Source of the DNA: Bradyrhizobium cenepequi
GTDB lineage: Bacteria; Pseudomonadota; Alphaproteobacteria; Rhizobiales; Xanthobacteraceae
Length of the DNA: 64,000 nt
Direction of reading: 5' to 3'
Assembly: GCF_020329485.1 (NCBI RefSeq)
Contig: NZ_JAGKJI010000012.1
Location: forward strand, 1 to 64,000
Each line of letters opens with the position of its first letter. Position 1 is the stretch's first letter. A program made the position numbers and the translations under genes. Shown piece by piece: positions 8,227-15,117 of this stretch. The notes under the pieces were generated by a model. It saw only the letters and a program-made list of their open reading frames with translations, made no database searches and had not been told where the DNA came from.

Positions 8227-8985
8227 ATGACCGTGCCGCCGCTTTTTCGAACTGCTGGCGAGACAGCCCGCCTCCTCGGTCTCACCGTTAAGGCGCTCCG
8301 GGTCTTTGAGCATCATGGATTGGTGCAGGCACAGAGAACGGCTGTAGGCTGGCGGGTTTACGGCCCAAATGAGTTGCTTCGTCTGCATCAAATTATTTTG
8401 CTGAAACGTCTTGGCCTTAAGCTCACTCAAATCGGCGCCATCTTGCATGATCAAACCGTCGATCTCGATAGGCTTTTGGCTTTGCAGGAAGAAGTCCTAC
8501 TCGACCGTAAGCACTCCATCGATCAAGCGCTACGCCTGGTTAGAAAAGCTCGGGCCAAGCTGACGCTTGGCGAATCCCTGTCCGCGGACGAGTTGATCGC
8601 TCTCACAAAGGAGACTGCCATGACAAGAGAAGTCCCGGACTGGGTCAAAAAGATTTCGCCATCTGTCGACAGCCATTTGTCCGAAGCCGACAAGGAAGAG
8701 CTTAAGACGCGTTTCGATGGCGCCGCTTGGCGACGCCTCATTGCAGAGACAAAGTCTCTATTGGGAACCGACCCAGCGGCACCCGCCGCACTTGCGCTTG
8801 CCGGCAGATGGAAAAAGCTGACCGCAGCCCTCACTGGCGGCAATCAGGACGTGAAGGAGAAACTCGGGAATATACAGCAGGATGCCTGGGCAGATCCGAA
8901 AACGGCGCAAACATTCCCTGTCACCCCTGATGTCTTCGAGTTCGTCAGAGCGGCCGTCGCAAAACTCGACGAGCAAAAGAACTGA
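8227..8985 (+). CDS. MerR-family transcriptional regulator with TipAS-like effector domain
   Basis: Residues 8-75 form a MerR winged helix (GETARLLGLTVKALRVFEHH, GWRVYGPNELLRL), followed by the dimerising coiled coil (LDRLLALQEEVLLDRKHSI). The C-terminal 120 residues resemble the TipAS domain (LSEADKEELKTR, GTDPAAPAALALAGRW, FEFVRAAVAKL), which in TipAL binds thiopeptides and in relatives senses diverse small molecules. At 252 residues it is full length. GTG/ATG choice: the ATG at 8227 follows GGAAAGAAGCCC. It probably controls itself through the long-spacer promoter just upstream; no obvious target gene is adjacent. Confidence 0.85.
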   Translation: MTVPPLFRTAGETARLLGLTVKALRVFEHHGLVQAQRTAVGWRVYGPNELLRLHQIILLKRLGLKLTQIGAILHDQTVDLDRLLALQEEVLLDRKHSIDQALRLVRKARAKLTLGESLSADELIALTKETAMTREVPDWVKKISPSVDSHLSEADKEELKTRFDGAAWRRLIAETKSLLGTDPAAPAALALAGRWKKLTAALTGGNQDVKEKLGNIQQDAWADPKTAQTFPVTPDVFEFVRAAVAKLDEQKN

Positions 8986-9006
8986 GCGATATTTGTAGCG
9001 TCTGAT

Positions 9007-9046
9007 CGATCCAGAAAAACCGGTGCGAGCCGGCGTTTCTGGATCG
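9007..9046 (+). terminator. Perfect inverted repeat after merR-like gene
   Basis: CGATCCAGAAA (9007-9017) pairs exactly with TTTCTGGATCG (9036-9046), with an inner CCGG…CCGG. It begins 22 bases after the stop of the regulator gene. There is no strong T-run, so termination is inferred from position and stem strength. Confidence 0.4.
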
Positions 9047-9401
9047 ACGTACCAACGAGAATGGACAGCGCGAGGCCTCGCCCCTGCGCGCCAGACGGCG
9101 ATCGACGAAGACGCGGGTCAGCTGGCCGCCGATCGCGCCGAAGGTTCGGTAGTGGTGCCCATCGTGTCATTTCGGGGCACCGCAGCAATTCGCGCGCTAT
9201 TGGTGCATAGGTCTCGCAGGAGGAAGGGGCGAGTCCCTGACCGGGCTGCGACGATGGAAATAGTGTTGAATCACTGACCAGGAATGATCGTACGTGATTG
9301 AGCATGGAGACGAGTGCCGAGAAGGATACACGCCCACTACGCAGAATTAGTGGCTCCGACATCGCGCACGAAGGTTTGCATAGCCCTGAAGGAGCAGCGT
9401 T
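9047..9401. other. Intergenic stretch, nothing recognised
   Basis: No credible coding sequence or RNA was found. The last 15 bases carry GAAGGAG, a ribosome site for the small frame that follows. Confidence 0.4.
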
Positions 9402-9842
9402 ATGTGCCATGCTGAATACATCTATGCGTGCCTGGTGATGGAAGAACTTCGCGAGCCGATGGCGCAAACGGCCAACGTGCAAGCCCCCGGATCCGACGCT
9501 CGGCGTTCTCCGCCGCTTGATCCGATGCAGGAGTTTGCCAAGGCGGTGGTGACCTCCATCGCGAACGTCGCTCGCCGCCTTTTGGCCCCCGGCTCCGGAG
9601 CGCAGGACAAGTCCTGCAGGACGGCTCTCGATTGGATCCGCCCGCATCGGGACGACCGACTTTGCGAAGTAAAGAATACGGAACGGTTGATCGTCATTAC
9701 ATCAGCACGGATGCGATCGCGCGATACCACCAGCGGCCCAAGCAATGATGGTACAAGCGCTCGACGAAACGAAGCTCGGTCAGGCTACTTCGGTACATCA
9801 CATCTCCGGAAGCCATTCTCCGTTCTTCGCCAAGCCGGCTGA
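9402..9842 (+). CDS. Hypothetical protein of doubtful reality
   Basis: A strong ribosome site (AAGGAG, 8 bases before the ATG) precedes this frame, and the first 70 residues (CHAEYIYACLVMEELREPMA, MQEFAKAVVTSIANVARRLL) look protein-like. The remainder has poor composition and overlaps an alpha/beta-hydrolase fragment in another frame at 9745. It is probably a damaged gene whose 5' end survives. No family is recognised. Confidence 0.3.
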   Translation: MCHAEYIYACLVMEELREPMAQTANVQAPGSDARRSPPLDPMQEFAKAVVTSIANVARRLLAPGSGAQDKSCRTALDWIRPHRDDRLCEVKNTERLIVITSARMRSRDTTSGPSNDGTSARRNEARSGYFGTSHLRKPFSVLRQAG

Positions 9843-9912
9843 ATTGTCGGAGATCCTCTGCAAAATCGCGGGCAAGTCTGCCGCTCCGTCCACAGCGGCG
9901 GAGCCGGCTTGA
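9745..9912 (+). pseudogene. Alpha/beta-hydrolase C-terminal remnant
   Basis: A 55-residue frame reads VHHISGSHSPFFAKPAELSE and ILCKIAGKSAAPS. The segment around the histidine (GSHSPFFxxPxxLxxIL) is the conserved end of alpha/beta hydrolases of the salicylate-esterase/EstC type, carrying the catalytic His. Everything upstream, including the nucleophile elbow, is missing. Compare the intact family member at 62948-63763, which ends GASHSAYFSQPDELARNIL. Confidence 0.5.
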
Positions 9913-9964
9913 TCTAGGTACCTCTTCGGCTTACTGACCTCCTCAGACGTTCGATAGGACTCCG

Positions 9965-10076
9965 CGCGCCGCCCGCGGGTTGAATTGGAGACAATTCAGC
10001 AATGGCGGCAATGCCCTGTTGGGCGTTTCCTCCCGGACTAACCGGAATCCCATAACTGGCATTCCGGTCTTTTTTA
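9965..10076 (+). ncRNA. Candidate trans-acting small RNA with an anti-Shine-Dalgarno motif
   Basis: The stretch ends in a clear intrinsic terminator and has no reading frame. It includes a GCCC-TGTT-GGGC stem and, directly after, GTTTCCTCCCGG. An exposed TTTCCTCCC is the ultraconserved anti-Shine-Dalgarno motif of the alpha-proteobacterial alpha-r14 (NfeR1) sRNA family. The combination of motif, stem and terminator within about 110 bases suggests an sRNA transcribed on the plus strand. The 5' end is a guess and no promoter was identified. Confidence 0.4.
10041..10075 (+). terminator. Rho-independent terminator
   Basis: ACCGGAAT (10041-10048) pairs with ATTCCGGT (10061-10068), followed by C and six T (10070-10075). 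It is oriented on the plus strand, opposite to the enolase-superfamily gene that ends at 10112, so it serves a plus-strand transcript, most likely the candidate small RNA upstream. Confidence 0.75.
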
Positions 10077-10111
10077 AATGAGTGTCCTATCTCCAAGCTC
10101 GCGAACGTTAG

Positions 10112-11206
10112 CTAGACAAGATAGCGTTTGACGGCGTCCTCATCCCATTCGAGTCCAACGCCTGGGACATCGGGAATATGCAATTGTCCATCCTGGATTT
10201 TGTAGGGCTGCTTCAGAATTGGGTCTGCCCAATCCTGCCACTCAAGCCAATGGGCCGTCTCCGTGACGCGCATTACCTGAGCCGCGATCTCTGGATAAAG
10301 GTGAGTTGACACCGGTATCCCAGCTGCGCCGGCGATGGCCGCTGCTCGCATCCAACCGGTCACGCCGCCAATTCGCATGAAATCTGGCATTACGAGGTCG
10401 GACGCGTTCTTCTGCACAGCCTTGTGCATCTCACGTGGACCGTAGAAGTTCTCGCCGATCTGGAGAGGCGTACGGAGTTCGGTTGCGAGCTTCGCGTAAC
10501 CATCAAGGTTGTCGTAGACGATCGGCTCTTCGATCCAGGCGAGGCCGTGATCATCGATCATATGACAGCGTTTCAGGGCCTCTGCGAGATCCAGACCCTG
10601 ATTGAAATCTGCCATTAGATGCATCGTATCTCCGACTGCTTTGCGAATGGTCTCGAGCGCCGAAAGATCATCGGACGGGTCGTCGCGACCCAATCGTAGT
10701 TTCAGGCCAGTGAAGCCGCCCTCGTCCCTCAATTCGAGCGCTTGATCGGCGAGCGTCGCTGGCTCGCTCAACCAAAGGCCGTTGCTATTGTACGATTTCA
10801 CGGGACCGAGCGACCCGCCAAGAAGCACGCAAAGCGGCAAGTTGGTTGCCTTTGCCAAGGCGTCCCAAGCTGCCATATCGAGACCCGATGCAGCGATCAT
10901 TGACTGACCTTCATAGCCGACGAAGTGGAGAGATTTTCTGGCTGCATCGAAGAGCTCGACCGGCGAAACAGGGCGCCCCTTCAGCAAAGAGCCGAGGTCA
11001 TTGAGGGCGGGAACGAGATAGTGCATCGATTTGGCAACGTAGGGCTCCAGATAGCTGCGGCCGACAATGCCTTCCTCTGTCAACAAATCGATGAGAACGA
11101 TTGGCCAGTCGGCAATCGTCGCGATCCTTGCAACGACCGGCCGTTTGAGCCTGAGCACCACCGGACGTGCCGAGATCCCTCTGACGGTCAAAGAAGCGTA
11201 CGGCAT
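10112..11206 (-). CDS. Mandelate racemase/muconate-lactonizing enzyme family protein
   Basis: The 364-residue protein is a complete enolase-superfamily enzyme. Aligning by motifs gives a constant offset of 5 from Pseudomonas mandelate racemase: K169 and R171 (equivalents of K164 and K166), metal ligands D200, E226 and E252, the D275-H302 dyad (D270-H297) and E322 (E317). All catalytic residues are present except that the Lys166 base is Arg (LKLRLG). The enzyme should abstract an alpha-proton of a carboxylate substrate at a Mg2+ site; racemase or acid-sugar dehydratase activity cannot be chosen from sequence. It is divergent from a tetR gene 94 bases away, the likely regulator. Confidence 0.85.
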   Translation of the reverse strand: MPYASLTVRGISARPVVLRLKRPVVARIATIADWPIVLIDLLTEEGIVGRSYLEPYVAKSMHYLVPALNDLGSLLKGRPVSPVELFDAARKSLHFVGYEGQSMIAASGLDMAAWDALAKATNLPLCVLLGGSLGPVKSYNSNGLWLSEPATLADQALELRDEGGFTGLKLRLGRDDPSDDLSALETIRKAVGDTMHLMADFNQGLDLAEALKRCHMIDDHGLAWIEEPIVYDNLDGYAKLATELRTPLQIGENFYGPREMHKAVQKNASDLVMPDFMRIGGVTGWMRAAAIAGAAGIPVSTHLYPEIAAQVMRVTETAHWLEWQDWADPILKQPYKIQDGQLHIPDVPGVGLEWDEDAVKRYLV

Positions 11207-11300
11207 TTTTCCTAACCTTAATGAGATTTCCGAGACATCATTTCACGCCGGCCCGTATCGATGGTAAATGCACTAATGAGTATACTTTTTGGAGCGGACG

Positions 11301-11912
11301 ATGCCACGCTCGAACGAGCAGACAAGGAAACGCATCCTCGATAGCGCTTACCGGCTATTTCGTCGGCGTGGCTATAGTCGGATCACCATGGACGATATTG
11401 CAACCGAGGCCAAATTCACCAAGCGTACCCTGTACCTGCACTTTAGGAGTAAGGACGAGCTGCTTGCCAATGTCCTTACCGCTCAGCATGAGCTGGCGCT
11501 GCAGGCATTCAAAACGTTTGGTGACAAACTTTCGGGCTCGCCGGAAGCGATCGTGGAGGGGTTGTTTCGCGATCTTGCAGTCTGGGCCGATCGACCCCGC
11601 TGGGCGGGGTCGGGATTTACACGTCTGGTCATCGAGCTCGCCGACCTTCCAGGTCACCCGGCCCGCCTTATCGCGCGACGACACAAGGCCCGTCTGGAGC
11701 GATGCTTCGGGGATCTTCTAGAACGATCAGGTGTCCGCCGTGCCGACGAACTCGCACGTGCCATTTGGTTACTCTCGGAGGGGGCAATTTCGTTGATGCT
11801 GGTTCACGGCGACCAACGTTATTCGGCCGCGGCGTCAAGTGCTGCGGCTACACTGGTTCGCTCACACATGGAGAAGCATTGCGATACGAGCCGTCGATCC
11901 GGCGGACGCTAG
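11301..11912 (+). CDS. TetR/AcrR-family regulator
   Basis: The start at ATG 11301 is chosen over an in-frame TTG 12 bases upstream because GGAG precedes it at 6 bases. Residues 5-50 form the TetR HTH (RILDSAYRLFRRRGYSRITM, then EAKFTKRTLYLHFRSKDEL). The C-terminal ligand domain, about 150 residues, is of the TetR_C type with a WLLSEGAISLML helix. It is divergent from the mandelate racemase-like gene; the shared 94-base control region has TAATGAG twice (11219-11225 and 11274-11280), possible half-operators. It probably represses the enolase-superfamily gene and itself. Confidence 0.85.
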   Translation: MPRSNEQTRKRILDSAYRLFRRRGYSRITMDDIATEAKFTKRTLYLHFRSKDELLANVLTAQHELALQAFKTFGDKLSGSPEAIVEGLFRDLAVWADRPRWAGSGFTRLVIELADLPGHPARLIARRHKARLERCFGDLLERSGVRRADELARAIWLLSEGAISLMLVHGDQRYSAAASSAAATLVRSHMEKHCDTSRRSGGR

Positions 11913-12069
11913 TATGCAGCGGCTGAACCACATTCTGTGCTGCCCCGAGAATCCTCTGATGTCAGTCGTCGAAACAAGTCGCCTAATGAAATTCAGCGTC
12001 TCGACAATGTAAGCAGTTGTCATTCTGCACCAAAAGCATTCGGTTAGCGCGGGCCGTGTGCTCCTTTTT

Positions 12070-12155
12070 CCGGCTTTCTGCAACGCCAGCGAGTTCATGC
12101 CGCGGCGCATATCCGTGAGGCCGGTCGCAATCCACACCCGCACGGTCGGCGGAAT
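12070..12155 (-). pseudogene. IS66 TnpB N-terminal remnant
   Basis: Minus-strand reading gives IPPTVRVWIATGLTDMRRGM followed by NSLALQKA, the conserved N-terminus of the IS66 accessory protein TnpB (RVWLATGxTDMRxGFxSLALQ). The remaining 80 or so residues are gone. The flanks from 11913 to 12433 hold nothing else recognisable. Confidence 0.65.
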
Positions 12156-12433
12156 GTGGATCGAGGGTAATCCGCATGAGCAAATTGAAAATACGGGTCA
12201 TCGAGGATGATGAGCCCGACAATGACCCGTCAAAATTGCCTGATGCGGTTCACCGCGACTAATCGCCTATGCCGCAGTATTAAAACTTAACGGGCCAGGC
12301 GATTGATCCAACGCGCCGGTCTGGCGAGCGAAGGCCTAGATCCTGGAACACCGCCCCTCCGGCTCGTTTTCTCGATGACTTCAAATGCGAGATGCCGTCA
12401 TGCGGCGGCATGTAATTTTGCTTGATGTTTCCT

Positions 12434-12532
12434 ATGGATATCGAGCAAATCTCCTATTTCCAGGCTGTCGCGGACAGGTGGGAGCGCGGTGTTTCGAAAG
12501 CCTTGAGACTATTCGCAATGAGCTCGATGTAA
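12434..12532 (+). pseudogene. LysR-family N-terminal remnant
   Basis: A 32-residue frame begins MDIEQISYFQAVADR, matching the invariant start of LysR regulators (MDIxQLxYFxAVA), and keeps a KALRLF helix before a TAA. The recognition helix is missing. A C-terminal LysR fragment lies nearby on the other strand (12651-12908), though the two need not come from the same gene. Confidence 0.4.
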
Positions 12533-12650
12533 CGATGGCTCTATCTGAGGTTACTTCCATTTCGGAAATTTGCCCGCATGTCTTCGCCGTTTCGTTCGGC
12601 CGTTAGAGGGGCTTCGCGGATGCGCCGGTCGGGCAATATTGTTGCATCGA

Positions 12651-12908
12651 TCAGAGGTAGCGAACATCCTTTTCCCTTAGGAAGTTGAAGATTGCCTCCG
12701 TGGGCTTCCTCGGCTTTCGTTGCATCCTTACCACCAAGGTACGAGATACCGAGAAATCCGAGATCGGTACGCGCGCAACACCGACCCCGGAAAACAGAGC
12801 CGGCATTAAGGCAACCCCAATCCTCGCCGCGACAAGATTGAATGCGCGGTCGTCTTGTGCGGTTCGTGCGCTTATCCGCACCGCGCGGCGTGATCGACCT
12901 CGATCCAA
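12651..12908 (-). pseudogene. LysR effector-domain C-terminal remnant
   Basis: The sequence QDDRAFNLVAARIGVALMPA followed by LFSGVGVARVPISDFSVSRTL and a final FNFLRE matches the end of the LysR substrate-binding domain (xxLVAAGxGVALxP…FLxxLR). No HTH precedes it on this strand; upstream DNA holds an integrase N-terminal fragment instead. It is a relic produced by rearrangement. Confidence 0.5.
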
Positions 12909-12966
12909 CTCTGTCGCCGCTCTTCGTGAGCGTGTCGCAAAGCAGACCCATTACCCATTCGTAGTC

Positions 12967-13152
12967 TCATTCGTCGAACTGCCCGTTGAGAGTCTTTGCC
13001 TTCTCGCAGGCAAGCGCGAAATCAGACTCTAGAGGTTCGCTCGGAACGGGGCACTTCATGTTCCGGTACTTGGTCGAAATCTCGTAGTAAAACGACGTCA
13101 CGCCCGATTTCAGTCTCCTAATCCGGACGTGGCGGGGAAGCTGCAACGTCAC
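12967..13152 (-). pseudogene. Phage-type integrase N-terminal fragment
   Basis: The fragment starts at a GTG overlapping the previous stop by 4 bases (GTGA) and reads LQLPRHVRIRRLKSGVTSFY, YEISTKYRNMKCPVPSEPLE and KTLNGQFDE before a TGA. This matches the N-terminal arm region of rhizobial tyrosine integrases that begin LPRYVxxxxLKSG…FxxPxxYRxxGCPVxxEPLG. The catalytic domain is absent. Relatives have Trp (FDEW) where the TGA stands, so a nonsense mutation plus a downstream deletion are likely. Confidence 0.5.
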
Positions 13153-13361
13153 AAATCCTCTGCGATGTCGCCTGGCACCATGATCGGCGCTATCGCCGCG
13201 TCCAAATCGTCCCTCAACCATAGCCGTCTGTGTCCGTCTGACACACGTGGATGAGGATAATCCTTCCCGACCCGCTTAAGGAAGTCGTCTACGGTCCTCT
13301 CTCCGCAATATCCTGCGGCCAGTTCGCACGCAACGGGACGCTTATCGAGCAACGTGTCCAT
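13149..13361 (-). CDS. Small DNA-binding (excisionase-like) protein
   Basis: The 70-residue protein contains LAAGYCGERTVDDFLKRVGK, then YPHPRVSDGHRRLWLRDDLD, a helix-turn-helix of the MerR/excisionase type with the wing ending in LWLRDDLDAAI. It overlaps the integrase fragment by 4 bases, the usual translationally coupled arrangement of small HTH protein plus integrase in rhizobial integrative elements. Its partner integrase is broken, so it is probably no longer useful although it looks intact itself. Confidence 0.55.
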   Translation of the reverse strand: MDTLLDKRPVACELAAGYCGERTVDDFLKRVGKDYPHPRVSDGHRRLWLRDDLDAAIAPIMVPGDIAEDL

Positions 13362-13506
13362 CTTGGTCGCAAAGTGTGTGCGGGCACGGCTTGCCGGCCC
13401 AGAAAAGCTCCTGTGGTTCCATCCCGATATCCAACAGGTGGAAGTATCAAACTGCGAAAACCAGCAACGAGGAAGTCCGCGGTTCTTGAGGTGGCATTTG
13501 GCGCCT

Positions 13507-13791
13507 CTAGCGAAGAACTGGAACGATTGCTGAGCCCGAGAAATATCTCCCGGTTCTCACGCCAAAGTTCTGAAGGCGCGTATAGATCTCTATAAGCGTC
13601 TTGTCGATAATCCCTTCTTCATGTCGATCGATCCCAAAGCCGCGCCTCTGGCCGCTCTGCGACGCAGTCTGCCAGTCCGTGACAAGGAAACGGCAACGCA
13701 CACGGGCCATTCGCCCTTTAAGTGCTTCGCCTCGAACGATGTGCGTGAATGGAGATCGCGCCGATAACAGGGCTTTTTGCGTTAGTCCCAC
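13507..13791 (-). CDS. Unrecognised protein or fragment (94 aa)
   Basis: The frame GLTQKALLSARSPFTHIVRG, ARVRCRFLVTDWQTASQSGQ and GIIDKTLIEIYTRLQNFGVR has plausible protein composition with predicted helices and lies between two mobile-element remnants. No family is recognised and no ribosome site is convincing. It may be a fragment of a larger gene. Confidence 0.3.
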   Translation of the reverse strand: MGLTQKALLSARSPFTHIVRGEALKGRMARVRCRFLVTDWQTASQSGQRRGFGIDRHEEGIIDKTLIEIYTRLQNFGVRTGRYFSGSAIVPVLR

Positions 13792-13947
13792 CGAGTTGAT
13801 GGCACGATCGATTAGCGGAGGGAGTATATAATGACCGTCCTGGTCGGCTCGAAGAGATTGCCTTGGCGCTAGAGCGCTTCATCCCTAGAATCCTGTGACC
13901 GGCGCGGAGCGGTTTGGATGGGGCTCAGTCACTACGGAGTACAAGCT

Positions 13948-14481
13948 ATGCCCAAACCGGAAAGCTTCCCAATCGAGAAGATTTACGTTCCCGTGAAGAG
14001 AAAAAAAGCTCTCAAGCCTGAGCTCGTTCAAGAAATCGCGGAGAGTATTCTGGAAATCGGGCAACAAGCTCCCATTGTCGTTCGACCGGACGAACACCGC
14101 TTCGTTCTCGTCGAGGGACTGCACCGGTTGGAAGCCTGCAAGGCTCTTGGCGAAAAAACAATCATCGGGTTGGTCTCGGCCGAGGTTGCTCACCAAAAGA
14201 CGCTTTTACCCCACAGCGCTGGAGCAGAAGCAGAGCGCGATAAGATGGCGCGCTTGAAAAAACTGCGTCTCGAAAAGGAGGCTGCCGAGAAACTAGCCCT
14301 TGCTTCAAAGGCAGTCGTGGAGACGGGCTCCGCGGAACTCCTGCGAAAAAGCCCAGAGAAAGGTAACCGGAACAATGTCAAAGCAGTGCCGAGCCAATCA
14401 AATCGCAGGACTTCAGCATCAACACCAAAGACCTTATCGGAATGGCTCACGCAACAGAAGCGCGATGGTGGTCGTTACTGA
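13948..14481 (+). CDS. ParB N-terminal-like (ParB/Srx) domain protein
   Basis: The ATG at 13948 is preferred because CGGAG sits 9 bases upstream; an in-frame ATG 30 bases earlier lacks this. Residues 1-85 show the ParB/sulfiredoxin-like nucleotide-binding fold: FPIEKIYVPVKRKKALKPEL, VQEIAESILEIGQQAPIVVR and the signature VEGLHRLEACKALGEKTI (GxHRxxA). The C-terminal 90 residues are a charged helix (EAERDKMARLKKLRLEKEAA) and a basic tail. Length (177 aa) and the missing ParB HTH/dimer domains fit the short ParB-like proteins of plasmids and integrative elements, whose roles range from partition to regulation. It is a single gene. Confidence 0.75.
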   Translation: MPKPESFPIEKIYVPVKRKKALKPELVQEIAESILEIGQQAPIVVRPDEHRFVLVEGLHRLEACKALGEKTIIGLVSAEVAHQKTLLPHSAGAEAERDKMARLKKLRLEKEAAEKLALASKAVVETGSAELLRKSPEKGNRNNVKAVPSQSNRRTSASTPKTLSEWLTQQKRDGGRY

Positions 14482-15117
14482 TTGCCGACTCGGCCACGGC
14501 CTCTTCCTCTAGAGGATGACCAAGTTTACAGCCTTCTGCAGGCGTCGTTCCGCAATTAGTCCATTCGGCTGAAGAGCACAGATCTCGCCTGCGCCCTCCC
14601 GAGCGGGCTCCTCGAGCGAACCTAGGGTTCGAAACCTAATGATAGCACGATGGGATTACTCCGTATGCCTGCGGAGTGCCGACGGTAGGACGAGCAGCCG
14701 CTACGCCATAGGCCCACTTCTTCTATAACAACTCGATACGCGAATGCTGCCCGTCAAAAATGCTTGGCGGCTAGAAGACCGTAGGTATCACCAAAACCCT
14801 CACGGATTATCTGGGAGCCGGGGAACCTGCAAGGCTGAATGGAAGGCTCAGAATTTCGGCAGGCTCTTGACTGCGGTGTGCTCGGTTATCACACCGAGCG
14901 CTTGGCCCAAGAAGGTCTAGTTGGCCTCGCTTCGCCAACCAAGGTTTATACTTAGTTCACCATGACAACAAAGCTCTATCCCGAACCGGACGGCGGACTC
15001 GAAATTGGGAAATGACAAGGATCGTCATTTTCCTATTCTGTCACCACCATCTGCCATCATAACCATTGATGAGTTGCGCCAACGGGGGAAAATCCGGGTT
15101 GTGTGACCGCTTGGTAC
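14482..15117. other. Long intergenic stretch, mostly uninformative
   Basis: No convincing gene was found. Two tiny plus-strand frames exist near 14838 (38 codons) and 14962 (17 codons) without support. A stem GCTCGGT…ACCGAGC lies near 14880-14900. The string TAGGGTTCGAAACCTA near 14623 resembles a tRNA T-arm but no acceptor stem or CCA follows. Confidence 0.45.

Noticed and set aside
8844..9647. 267-codon minus-strand frame overlapping the MerR gene end
   Set aside because: Low-complexity translation, no ribosome site and overlap with a convincing gene.
14620..14640. tRNA-like T-arm TAGGGTTCGAAACCTA
   Set aside because: No acceptor stem, anticodon arm or CCA is present on either strand around it, so it is taken as chance.
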